A stretch of DNA of 64,000 nucleotides, from positions 1,922,001-1,986,000 of the forward strand of contig NZ_CP109178.1 of assembly GCF_036248255.1 (NCBI RefSeq). Reading direction: 5' to 3'. This DNA is from Streptomyces sp. NBC_01717 (lineage in GTDB: Bacteria; Actinomycetota; Actinomycetes; Streptomycetales; Streptomycetaceae). Of the stretch, positions 35,478 to 43,807 are shown one piece after another. The first letter of the stretch is position 1. The number at the start of each line of letters is the position of its first letter. Position numbers and translations under genes: made by a program. Under the pieces are notes generated by a model. It ran no database searches. It was not told where the DNA came from and was given only the letters and a program-made list of their open reading frames with translations.

Positions 35478-37421
35478 CTACGCCGGGTCCCAGCGGGCGG
35501 CGAGCAGCAGCGCGATGTCGTCGGGCCGGTCGGACTCCTGCTTCGCCTCCCGGATCACCAGATCCGCCATGTCGGCGAGCGACGGCAGGTCGGCTCGCTC
35601 GATCGTGGAGCGCAGCCGCTCGATGCCCAGATCGATGTCGGTCCCTGTGTGCTCGACCAGTCCGTCGGTGTACAGCGCCAGGATCTCGCCGGGGTCCAGG
35701 AGGAGGTCGCTGACCGGGTAGGACGCACGGGGGGCGACCCCGAGCACGATGCCGCCGGGCAGGTCCAGGACCTCGGTCGTGTGGTCGGGATGGCGGAGCA
35801 AGGGCTGCGGGTGCCCGGCCCGGACCGCCTGGGTGCGGCCGGTGACAGGGTCGAGGACGACGTAGCAGCAGCTGGCGATCTGGCCGGGGTCGAGGTCGAT
35901 GAGCAGCCGGTTGGTGCCGCTCACCACCTCCTGGGGATCGTGCCCGCTGAGGGCGAAGGCCCTTACCGCGCTGCGCAGTTGGCCCATGGTCGCGGCCGCG
36001 GCGACGCCGTGCCCCTGGACGTCCCCGATGACCAGGGCCAGGCCGCGCTCTCGAGACCTGGCGTGCGGTGACGGCCTCCGTCAGCGCGATGGCGAGGGCG
36101 ACCGGCCGGTAGAGCGCGGACGCCCGGTCGGCCGGGGAACCGATCCCCACGCCCGGTGTGACGACGGACCCCGGAGTGTAGGCCGGTTCCGTGGCGGCGA
36201 GCGTGACCGTCACTCCGTCGTGGCCCGGGTACAGGGACACGGACAGCCAGTCGTCGGTGGAGCGCCGCACGAGGAAGTGCACCGGGTCGTGGGAGAGCAG
36301 GGCGGCCCGGTGATCGTCGTCGTACGCGGGGTGTCCGAACCACGGCAAAACCTCCCACAGGACGCGACCGAGCAGGTCGGCGCGCGCCCGGTCGAGCAGC
36401 TCCTCCGCGAGATCGTTGACATAGGTGATCCGTCCGAGCCGGTCGAGCGAGAAGATGCCGCGCGGGAGCCGGTCGGCCGCCTCCGCGACGACCGTCCCGG
36501 CACCGAGGTCGACGAGGAAGCCGGTGAGATGACCGGCCGCGCCGTCACCGGGCGGTCGGGTCCCGGGGCTGGAGAGTTCGAGGAGGTTCGTCCGGCCGTC
36601 GGGGCCGCGCAGCCGCAACCGGCGTACGACCGGGCCGGGCGATCCGGCCGCCCCGCGGGCGACAGCACACAGCCCGCACACGTCCTCCGGGGCCAGCAAC
36701 GCCGTCAGCGCGTCGACGGTGCCCCCGAACTGTGCGGGCTCCGTGGCGAGGATCGCGCACAGCTCCGCGTCGGCTTCGACGGCGCCGGTGTCGAGGTCCC
36801 ACTCGAAGTGTCCGATCCTGACCGGTGGTGCGAGGGCCGAGGGGGCAGCTGGACGGGCACCGGCTCGCCGTCCCACACGACCTGGGTGCCCTCGCCCGCC
36901 AGCTCCGCGAGGTCGGAGCCGAGCTGCCGGGCCACCTGCTGAAGACTGTGCCGGTGGGCCGGCGATACCGGCCTCCCGGGTGTGGCGGGCCGCAGCACCG
37001 CCAGGACCCCGAACTTCTGGTGGCTGCCGCCGATGGGCACGAACAGCGAACCGAACGGGAACGGCAGGCCCGCCATCAGTTGCGGGAACCGGCGCATGGC
37101 CTCCTCGGCGTCGGGGAGCAGGATCGACCGGTACGAGCGGTAGGACTCGCACACCGGGAAGGGCCGGTTCACATGCATGCGCCACCAGGGGCGGAACAGT
37201 CGACCCGGCAGCCCCGCGAGCACCGCGAGCCGCAGCAGCTCAGGGTTCCCGGAGCGCAGATATACGCCGCCTGCGTACCCGTCGGCGGACTCGACCGCGC
37301 TCACTGCGGCCTGCGCGAGCACCAGGGACAGTTCGCCCGGCACTCGGCCGCCGTTCACCGCCCCGGGCACCGCCCTGCCTTCATCCCGCGGACTGTGCCG
37401 GGTAGCGCCGTACCAGGTCAC
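35478..37421 (-). pseudogene. Broken GAF-PAS-PP2C (SpoIIE) phosphatase
   Basis: Three coding pieces in order but not in one frame. Piece A (to about 36846) is a GAF-like domain (PWWRMHVNRPFPVCESYRSYRS; PFGSLFVPIGG). Piece B, shifted one base, begins VRIGHFEWDLDTG and holds two PAS-like units (GIFSLDRLGRITYVNDLAEELL) up to ALAIALTEAVTARQVS. Piece C, back in frame A, begins GLALVIGDVQGHGVAAAATMGQLR and ends with the C-terminal half of the phosphatase. The A/B break falls in a run of five C (36841-36845 as G on the plus strand). At B/C (about 36045-36062) the GAF domain and the first half of the phosphatase, including the GGDWYD metal site, are missing. The GTG start at 37421 is a guess. Confidence 0.78.
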
Positions 37422-37747
37422 ACAGTCAGGATGCGCCCCGGCGGCCCTGCAGCGCACCCGGTGGACCGGGGCACGCAATGAACGAAATCTTCCAACATCA
37501 TGTGAATCTTTTGCGTCAGAGGGCCGCTTGATCGTGTGCCTGGAGTCAAGACATGCCACGGGACACTTCGATACCCACCGTTGCGCACACCTATTTTTCT
37601 GGATGCTCTTCGCAAAAGCCCCCGACGAGAGTCTCAATTTTGAGTGATCAAGGCAATATTTTGCGAAGAGTATAGACGTCTTTGCGGTCCACTCCTAGCC
37701 TGTGGGGCGTCCGAAGAGCCCCCACGAGCCGCAAGGACGACGATCAC
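37422..37747 (+). promoter_or_regulatory. AT-rich control region of the GH87 gene with long inverted repeat
   Basis: 326 bp without a gene, strikingly AT-rich from 37480 to 37680. CTCTTCGCAAAA at 37606-37617 is the exact inverse of TTTTGCGAAGAG at 37659-37670; a related TTTTGCG-TC-AGAG lies at 37509. Between them CTCAA-TT-TTGAG (37633-37644) is a small palindrome. The right arm abuts TATAGA (37671-37676), a good -10 box. This looks like a two-site operator for a regulator that could loop DNA over the promoter. Confidence 0.6.
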
Positions 37748-40087
37748 GTGACCCCACCACCGAAACGCCTCCTGCTCAGACGCTCTCTGTCCGCTTCCCT
37801 CTCCCTGGCCCTCGCCGCGTTCGGCACCGCCGCCGCGGTCGTACTGTCCAGCGCCCCGCCCGCCCGGGCCGCGGGTGTCCCCGCGCCCTCCCCCCTCGCG
37901 GTCCCCGGCCGCGGTGCGACCGTTCCGTTCAAGGAGCAGGAAGCCGAGTACGCGGCCACGAACGGCACGCTGATCGGACCCAACCGGCTGTACGGCACGC
38001 TGCCCTCCGAGGCCTCCGGTCGGCAGGCCGTGACGCTGGACGCCGTCGGCGAGTACGTGGAATTCACCCTCACCGCCCCGGCGAACGCGATGTCCTTCCG
38101 CTACTCGCTGCCGGACAGCCCCGACGGAACGGGCCGTGACGCCTCGATCGACGTGCGCGTGGGCGACGGGGCGCCGAAGAGTGTCCCGGTCACATCGAAG
38201 TACGGCTGGTACTACGGCGGTTACCCGTTCAACAACAACCCGGGCGACACCAACCCGCACCACTTCTACGACGAGGCCCGGACCACGTTCGGGTCGGCGC
38301 TCCCCATCGGCACGAAGGTGCGGCTGCAGGTCTCCTCCACCGCCGCGTCGCCGACGTTCACCATCGACCTGGCCGACTTCGAGCAGGTCGGCGCCCCGGT
38401 CGGCAGTCCGTCGGGGGCGCTGGACGTGGTCAGCGACTTCGGCGCCGACCCGACAGGCGCGACCGACTCCACCGGCAGGATCCAGGCGGCCGTCGACGCC
38501 GGCCGGGCGCAGGGCAAGGAGGTGTACATCCCGCAGGGAACCTTCCAGGTCCGCGATCACATCGTCGTCGACAAGGTGACACTGCGCGGGGCCGGCCCCT
38601 GGTACAGCGTGCTGACCGGGCGCGATCCGTCGAACCGCAGCAAGGCGGTCGGTGTCTACGGCAAGTACGCCGCGGACGGCGGCAGCAGCAATGTCACCCT
38701 CAAGGACTTCGCCATCATCGGCGACATCCGTGAACGGGTGGACAACGACCAGGTCAACGCCATCGGCGGGGCGATGTCCAATTCGGTCGTCGACAACATC
38801 TGGATGCAGCACACCAAGTGCGGCGCCTGGATGGACGGACCGATGGACAATTTCACCGTCAAGAACAGCCGCATTCTGGACCAGACCGCAGACGGCGTGA
38901 ATTTCCATTACGGCGTCACGAACTCCACCGTCACCAATACATTCGTCCGCAACACCGGTGACGACGGCCTGGCGATGTGGGCGGAGAACGTACCGAATGT
39001 GAAGAACAAGTTCACGTTCAACACCGTGATCCTGCCGATCCTCGCGAACAACATCGTGACGTACGGCGGCAAGGACATCACCATCTCCGACAACGTCATG
39101 TCCGACACGATCACCAATGGCGGCGGTCTTCACGTCGCCAATCGCTATCCCGGTGTGAATTCGGGTCAGGGCACGGCGGTCTCCGGCATCACGACAGCCG
39201 CCCGGAACACTCTGATCCGTACCGGGAACAACGACTTCAACTGGCGGTTCGGGGTCGGCGCGGTCTGGTTCAGTGGACTCAACGAACCCATCAACGCGAC
39301 GATCAACATCACCGACACCGAGATACTCGACAGCTCGTACGCCGCGATCCATCTGATCGAGGGGGCGACCAACGGGCTGCATTTCGACAACGTGAGGATC
39401 GACGGCGCGGGTACCTACGCCCTGCAGATCCAGGCGCCGGGGACGGCCACGTTCACCAATGTCGTCGCCACGCACATCGCCCAGTCGAACCCGATCCACA
39501 ACTGTGTCGGCAGCGGCTTCCAGATCACCCGGGGCAGCGGAAACTCCGGCTGGTACGCCGACCCGCCGGCCTGCACCGGCACCTGGCCGGACCCGGTGTG
39601 GACCAACGGCGGGGTGCCGGGGGGTGGCACCGACCCGACCGACCCGCCCACCGACCCTCCGGCCGATCCCGGCAACCTCGCGCTGGGCCGACCGGTCACC
39701 GAATCGGGGCACGCGGACGTCTATGGTGCGGCCAACGCCGTGGACGGCAATGCGAACAGCTACTGGGAGAGCACCAACCACGCCTTCCCGCAGACCATCA
39801 CCGTGGACCTGGGCGCTCCCAAGGCCGTCAAACGCGTGGTCCTGAAGCTGCCCCCGGCGACTGCATGGGCGACCCGCACGCAGACGCTGAGCGTGTCGGG
39901 CAGTGCCGACAACTCCTCGTACAGCTCGCTCAAGGGGTCGGCCGGCTATGTCTTCGACCCGGCCGACGGCAATACGGCGACGATCACTCTGCCCGGCACA
40001 TCAGCCCGCTATCTGCGGCTGACCTTCACCGCGAACACGGGGTGGCCCGCGGGTCAGCTCTCGGAACTGGAGGCGTACACCAGCTGA
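37748..40087 (+). CDS. Secreted GH87 alpha-1,3-glucanase (mycodextranase type) with carbohydrate-binding domains
   Basis: 779 residues from a GTG with AAGGACG ahead. Signal peptide 1-42 (cleavage near ARAAG). Then a beta-sandwich domain (about 55-215), a right-handed beta-helix catalytic domain (about 220-625; DFGADPTGATDSTGRIQAAVDAG start), a Pro/Asp/Thr linker (GGGTDPTDPPTDPPADPG) and a C-terminal F5/8-type (CBM32-like) domain (LALGRPVTESG...). Three acids, D382 (ADGVNFHYG) and D405-D406 (NTGDDGLA), sit 23 and 24 residues apart, the spacing of the catalytic Asp triad of GH87 as I remember it. Target: alpha-1,3-glucan or nigeran of fungal walls or dental-type glucans. Pectate-lyase-like annotation is the main alternative. 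Confidence 0.82.
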   Translation: MTPPPKRLLLRRSLSASLSLALAAFGTAAAVVLSSAPPARAAGVPAPSPLAVPGRGATVPFKEQEAEYAATNGTLIGPNRLYGTLPSEASGRQAVTLDAVGEYVEFTLTAPANAMSFRYSLPDSPDGTGRDASIDVRVGDGAPKSVPVTSKYGWYYGGYPFNNNPGDTNPHHFYDEARTTFGSALPIGTKVRLQVSSTAASPTFTIDLADFEQVGAPVGSPSGALDVVSDFGADPTGATDSTGRIQAAVDAGRAQGKEVYIPQGTFQVRDHIVVDKVTLRGAGPWYSVLTGRDPSNRSKAVGVYGKYAADGGSSNVTLKDFAIIGDIRERVDNDQVNAIGGAMSNSVVDNIWMQHTKCGAWMDGPMDNFTVKNSRILDQTADGVNFHYGVTNSTVTNTFVRNTGDDGLAMWAENVPNVKNKFTFNTVILPILANNIVTYGGKDITISDNVMSDTITNGGGLHVANRYPGVNSGQGTAVSGITTAARNTLIRTGNNDFNWRFGVGAVWFSGLNEPINATINITDTEILDSSYAAIHLIEGATNGLHFDNVRIDGAGTYALQIQAPGTATFTNVVATHIAQSNPIHNCVGSGFQITRGSGNSGWYADPPACTGTWPDPVWTNGGVPGGGTDPTDPPTDPPADPGNLALGRPVTESGHADVYGAANAVDGNANSYWESTNHAFPQTITVDLGAPKAVKRVVLKLPPATAWATRTQTLSVSGSADNSSYSSLKGSAGYVFDPADGNTATITLPGTSARYLRLTFTANTGWPAGQLSELEAYTS

Positions 40088-40093
40088 GGAATG

Positions 40094-40137
40094 CGACCGG
40101 TCGCCGGACGGGTTCGGGCCCGTCCGGCGACCGGTCG
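40094..40137 (+). terminator. Perfect 19-bp hairpin after the GH87 gene
   Basis: CGACCGGTCGCCGGACGGG, loop TTCGGG, exact complement; begins 6 bp past the stop. Confidence 0.88.
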
Positions 40138-40185
40138 GACGTTCCGGGCGGGCCAAGGACCGTCCCGGCTCAGCCCACCTCGATC

Positions 40186-40237
40186 CGACTCGACTCGACT
40201 CGGCTCAGCTCAGCTCAGCTCAGCTCAGCTCAGCTCA
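40186..40237. repeat. Pentanucleotide tandem repeats over the glycerate kinase stop codon
   Basis: About three copies of CGACT (from about 40186) followed by seven exact copies of GCTCA (40203-40237). On the gene's strand the second block reads TGAGC repeated. The TGA stop of the kinase at 40237-40235 is the first unit, and because 5 is not a multiple of 3 the block puts stops in all three frames. Confidence 0.9.
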
Positions 40238-41350
40238 CGACAGGAAGTCGCGCGCGATCCCTTCCGCCACCCGCTCCAGCAGCGGGCCCGCCTGTGCCAT
40301 GCACACGGCCGGGTCCGGCTCCAGCTCCGTGAGGGCGTACGCGCGCCGGATGCCGGCCCTGCCCAGCGCCTCCGGAGGCAGTGCCAGGCGGCCGCAGACC
40401 GCCACCACCTCCAGTCCCGCCGCGCGGGCGGCCGCCGCGACGCCCGCCGGGGCCTTGCCGTGCAGGGTCTGCTCGTCGAGCGAACCCTCGCCCGTGATCA
40501 CCAGCGTGGCGCGGGCCAGTGCCGGCGCGAAGCCGAGTACGTCGAGCATGACCTCGATGCCGGGGCGGAACCGGGCGCCGAGCGCTACCAGCGCCCCGTA
40601 GCCGATACCGCCCGCCGCACCCGCTCCGGGGAGCTTCGCATGGTCCGGTCCCAGGATGGACGCGTAGTGGGCGAGCGCCGCGTCGAGGGTCGCGATGTCG
40701 TCCTCGGTCGCGCCCTTCTGCCGCCCGTAGACCTCCGGGGCGCCCTTCGGACCGGTCAGCGGGTTGTCCACGTCGCTGGCGAGGATCAGGTCCACTTCGG
40801 CCAGCCGCGGGTCGAGGCCGGACAGGTCCGCCTCGGCCAGCTTCGCGAGGCCGCCGCCACCGGGACCGACGGGCTTGCCGTCCGCATCCAGGAAGCGGGC
40901 GCCGAGCGCGGCCAGCATGCCCGCGCCGCCGTCGGTCGTCGCGCTGCCGCCGACCCCGAACACAATGGTCCGGGCGCCCGCGTCCAGCGCCGCGGCAAGC
41001 AGCTCGCCGGAGCCGTACGTGGTGGCCGTGAGCGGGGCGAAGACCCCTGCGGGAAGGTGCTGGAGACCCGAGGCCTCGGCCATCTCCACCACCGCGGTGG
41101 TGTCCCGCAGCGCGTACGCGGCGGTCACGGTCTCCCCGCGCGGCCCGGTCACACGCGCTTCGCGCCGCTCGAAGCCGGCAGCCACCGCCGCCGCCACCGT
41201 GCCGTCGCCGCCGTCCGCCACGGGCAGGGTCTCGACCTGCACCTCGGGGACGATGCGCCGCAGCCCGGCTGTCACCCGCTCCGCGACCTGTACCGCGGTC
41301 AGCGAGCCCTTGAACTTGTCCGCCGCGACGAGCACGCGGGCGGTCTCCAT
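40235..41350 (-). CDS. Glycerate kinase (GarK/GlxK family)
   Basis: 371 residues from the ATG at 41350 (GGAG five bases ahead); a GTG six codons upstream (41368) with AAGGG is an alternative. VLVAADKFKGSLTAVQVAE, PVADGGDGT, GVGGSATTDGGAGMLAALGA, ASDVDNPLTGP(KGA)..YGRQKGA and TGEGSLDEQT are all classic glycerate kinase motifs. It phosphorylates D-glycerate to 2-phosphoglycerate (or 3-), linking glyoxylate/glycerate to glycolysis. Glyoxylate produced by the ethylmalonyl-CoA pathway may feed this route; this link is inference. Divergent from the NUDIX gene; ends in a pentanucleotide repeat. Confidence 0.92.
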   Translation of the reverse strand: METARVLVAADKFKGSLTAVQVAERVTAGLRRIVPEVQVETLPVADGGDGTVAAAVAAGFERREARVTGPRGETVTAAYALRDTTAVVEMAEASGLQHLPAGVFAPLTATTYGSGELLAAALDAGARTIVFGVGGSATTDGGAGMLAALGARFLDADGKPVGPGGGGLAKLAEADLSGLDPRLAEVDLILASDVDNPLTGPKGAPEVYGRQKGATEDDIATLDAALAHYASILGPDHAKLPGAGAAGGIGYGALVALGARFRPGIEVMLDVLGFAPALARATLVITGEGSLDEQTLHGKAPAGVAAAARAAGLEVVAVCGRLALPPEALGRAGIRRAYALTELEPDPAVCMAQAGPLLERVAEGIARDFLS

Positions 41351-41503
41351 CACTGCTCCGTCCGTCACCTTGCATCCCTTGCTTTCGAACAGGCAGTCGC
41401 GCCGCCCCGACCCTATCCGGAGCGCCCGCCCTCTGCCCATGGGTGTCCGGGCCCTGGACCCGGGCTCCGGTGGCCGGCCCGGCGCCCCCACTACGCTGCG
41501 CAC

Positions 41504-41998
41504 GTGACCACCACTGACTACGCCACGTACATCGCGGGACTGCCCAGGGTGCTGGCCGCCGCCGCAACCGTCTTCCAGGACACGGAAGGACGGGTCCTGC
41601 TCGTCGAGCCGAACTACCGCGACGGCTGGGCGCTGCCCGGCGGAACGATCGAGTCCGACGAGGGCGAGACCCCGCGCCGGGCCGCGCGCCGTGAGACTGC
41701 CGAGGAGATCGGCCTCGATCTGGAGCCCGGACGGCTGCTCGCGGTCGACTGGGCGCGCAGCCCCGCACGGCCACCGATCGCCGCGTATCTGTACGACGGC
41801 GGAGTCCTGGACGACGTCCAGTTGAAGGCGATCCGGCTGCAGGAGGAGGAGCTCCTGTCCTGGAAGCTGGTGGAGCGCGACGCTCTCGACCAGTATCTGC
41901 TCGGCCCGCTCGGAGACCGGTTGCGGGCGGCACTCGAGGTGAGCGACTCCGGAATCGGCGCCGTGGAGCTGGAGGACGGCAGGCCGGTCGCCCCCTGA
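41504..41998 (+). CDS. NUDIX hydrolase
   Basis: 164 residues from a GTG. The NUDIX box is GGTIESDEGETPRRAARRET followed by AEEIGL, keeping the RExxEE metal core. Family members hydrolyse nucleoside diphosphates linked to another moiety, such as mutagenic NTPs, ADP-ribose or NAD. TACGCT lies six bases ahead of the GTG with no ribosome site, so the mRNA is probably leaderless. The nearby sirtuin and macro-domain genes make ADP-ribose-type substrates conceivable, but nothing in the sequence proves it. Confidence 0.87.
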   Translation: MTTTDYATYIAGLPRVLAAAATVFQDTEGRVLLVEPNYRDGWALPGGTIESDEGETPRRAARRETAEEIGLDLEPGRLLAVDWARSPARPPIAAYLYDGGVLDDVQLKAIRLQEEELLSWKLVERDALDQYLLGPLGDRLRAALEVSDSGIGAVELEDGRPVAP

Positions 41999-42008
41999 CC
42001 GTCCCGTT

Positions 42009-42039
42009 CGCCGGCGTCCCGGGCCGGCCGACGCCGGCG
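42009..42039 (+). terminator. Hairpin after the NUDIX gene
   Basis: CGCCGGCGTC paired with GACGCCGGCG, 11-nt loop, 10 bp past the stop. Confidence 0.65.
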
Positions 42040-42162
42040 GGGACCATCGCTTCCCCCACGGGTGCCGCATCGGGACCGCCGGTGGACTCGGCCATGGGAG
42101 GGCCCTGACAGCGTGATCAAAACGCCTCGCGGGCGGTGGCCCTCGCTGCGTACGCTCGCCGT

Positions 42163-42906
42163 ATGACTCTCGTCGCGATCCTCAGCGGCGCCGGCATCTC
42201 CACGGACTCCGGCATCCCCGACTACCGCGGGCCGAACGGCCTCTGGCGGAAGGACCCCGAGGCCGAGAAGCTCGTCACGTACGACTTCTACATGACCGAT
42301 CCGGAGATCCGACGCCGTTCCTGGCAGATGCGCCGCACCAGCGCCACCTGGCACGCCGAGCCGAACGCCGCCCACCGGGCCGTGGCGGACCTGGAGCGGG
42401 CCGGGGTTCCGGTGCGGGTGATCACGCAGAACGTCGACGGGCTGCACCAGTTGGCCGGTGTCTCCGCCCGCAAGGTCCTCGAACTGCACGGCACCGCCCG
42501 CGAGGTGGTCTGCACCCGATGCCATGCCCGGTCACCCATGGCCCAGGCGCTCACCAGGGTCGAGGCGGGTGAGGCCGACCCGGCGTGCACGGTCTGTGGC
42601 GGCATCCTGAAGTCCGCGACGGTCATGTTCGGTGAGCGGCTCGATCCGGTGGTGCTCGGCGAGGCCATGTCGATCGCGAAGGCCTGCGAGGTGTTCATCG
42701 CAGTCGGTACGACGCTGCAGGTGCAGCCCGCCGCGTCGTTGGCCGGGATCGCTGCGGAGCACGGTGCGCGGCTGATCGTGGTGAACGCCGAGCCGACGCC
42801 GTACGACGAACTGGCCGCCGAGACGATCCGCGAGCCCATCGGAACCGCGCTGCCGTCGCTGCTCGGGCGGCTGACCGCCGAGGCGGGCGCGGGGGCCGGC
42901 GGCTGA
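42163..42906 (+). CDS. Sir2-family NAD-dependent protein deacylase (CobB-like)
   Basis: 247 residues: GAGISTDSGIPDYRG NAD loop, TQNVDGLH, catalytic H109 (ELHGTARE), zinc Cys at 117/120 and 142/145 (CTRC, CTVC), VGTTLQVQPAASL and NAEPTPYD. It removes acetyl or other acyl groups from lysines with NAD, releasing O-acyl-ADP-ribose and nicotinamide; targets in Streptomyces include acetyl-CoA synthetase. No Tyr/Arg sirtuin-5 signature is obvious. TACGCT lies six bases before the ATG with no Shine-Dalgarno (leaderless). Confidence 0.92.
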   Translation: MTLVAILSGAGISTDSGIPDYRGPNGLWRKDPEAEKLVTYDFYMTDPEIRRRSWQMRRTSATWHAEPNAAHRAVADLERAGVPVRVITQNVDGLHQLAGVSARKVLELHGTAREVVCTRCHARSPMAQALTRVEAGEADPACTVCGGILKSATVMFGERLDPVVLGEAMSIAKACEVFIAVGTTLQVQPAASLAGIAAEHGARLIVVNAEPTPYDELAAETIREPIGTALPSLLGRLTAEAGAGAGG

Positions 42907-42942
42907 CATGCGAGGGACGGCGGCCGGCCGAGCGAAAGACCT

Positions 42943-43026
42943 GGCTGTCCCGTGATCCCTGGTCGGCGCGCGACGACGGTTGCGGCACCTCCGCGCGCTG
43001 ATCCACCAGGGGATTACGGGACAGCC
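42943..43026. terminator. Bidirectional terminator between sirtuin and ferredoxin genes
   Basis: A long imperfect stem: GGCTGTCCCGTGATCCCTGG at 42943-42962 pairs with 43006-43026 with one bulged G and one G-U; GCGCGCG stretches in the loop can extend it. It serves convergent transcripts. Confidence 0.75.
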
Positions 43027-43027
43027 C

Positions 43028-43438
43028 TCAGGACGAACCGAGTTCCTGCTGTATGCGGCGCGAGGGGCGGAAGGTGTAGAGGTCGAGGATGTCGGGGGCG
43101 TCCGCGAGGCCAGGGCCACCCGCTTCGACCCAGGCGATGATGTCGGCGACGGCATCCGGGTCGTTGACGAGGCCGAGCCAGACCGGACGGCCCCCCGCCC
43201 TTCTGCCCTCGGCCGAGGGCTGCACGACGATGACATTGGCCTGCTCGCAGGCGTCCAGGCACTCCACGGCACGCACCGCGGCGATCTCGCCGAGGGACCG
43301 GCGCAGAGCTGCGAGCTGGCCGGCATGGTCCACGTCCGGGATCTTCGGCGTACCGCAGCAGCAGCCCCGGCAGACACTGACGGTGGGCCGGGATGCGCCC
43401 GGCGCGGACGTGGCGGCCTTACGGGTGCGGCGGCTCAT
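43028..43438 (-). CDS. Thioredoxin-like [2Fe-2S] ferredoxin-domain protein
   Basis: 136 residues from ATG 43438 (GGAAG ahead). Cys cluster VCRGCCCGT (C23, C26-C28) and ECLDACEQANVIVV (C60, C64) fit the thioredoxin-like 2Fe-2S fold, where the C60-x3-C64 pair plus two N-terminal Cys bind the cluster. The tail (VWLGLVNDPDAVADIIAWVEAGGPGLADAPDIL...) is the usual extension of actinobacterial members. Electron carrier; partner unknown. It diverges from the manganese riboswitch and its transporter gene. Confidence 0.82.
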   Translation of the reverse strand: MSRRTRKAATSAPGASRPTVSVCRGCCCGTPKIPDVDHAGQLAALRRSLGEIAAVRAVECLDACEQANVIVVQPSAEGRRAGGRPVWLGLVNDPDAVADIIAWVEAGGPGLADAPDILDLYTFRPSRRIQQELGSS

Positions 43439-43807
43439 ACGGGGACGCTTCCGGTCGTGACGCGGGCGAGGGCGAGGGCGCGGATGATCACCGTGGGACT
43501 GTACCGAGCGCAGCGTGATGTCGAACACCTGAGCCCCTCCGGCACCGGTGGCTGCGGGCGGGTGAGGTAAAGTTGGTGGCTGCGAAGGGGAGTAGCCCCG
43601 CAAACCGGTCGTCGACACACTGGAACCCTCGGGTTCCCGGTGGCCGGGCTCGTAGATCGTTACGGGTGGGCGAGACCTTCGGTCAGGTATGACACGCCCG
43701 CGCCCTGTGGGCGCTGCAGTCATGCCGGGCCGAGTGGTCCTCCGAAAAGCCCGAGTGGCGCTTCGCGGAAAGACCCGGGGCCCGGCTCTCACAGAAAGCC
43801 ACCCGGA
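43439..43807 (+). promoter_or_regulatory. yybP-ykoY manganese riboswitch and expression platform
   Basis: The conserved core AAGGGGAGTAGC is at 43585-43596 and the second conserved strand GAGACCTTC at 43672-43680, spaced as in the yybP-ykoY aptamer; the aptamer spans about 43568-43700. A GCGCCC-TGT-GGGCGC hairpin (43700-43714) and further stem sequence up to the gene form the likely expression platform. The class binds Mn2+ and turns on manganese exporters. It sits ahead of a UPF0016 gene, a usual partner. The region before 43568 should hold the promoter. Confidence 0.88.

Noticed and set aside
36841..36845. Programmed frameshift in the phosphatase gene
   Set aside because: A five-base homopolymer alone is not a slippery heptamer with a downstream stimulator, and a second, deletion-type break follows; sequencing error or mutation is simpler.
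36705..37637. Separate 310-residue GAF protein with a long N-terminus from 37637
   Set aside because: The extra N-terminal residues are read from AT-rich intergenic DNA with no family match, and the C-terminus runs out of frame after the GAF domain; it is the first piece of the broken phosphatase gene.
40186..40237. Possible CRISPR or phage-type repeat
   Set aside because: Units are 5 bp with no spacers; it is a simple microsatellite.
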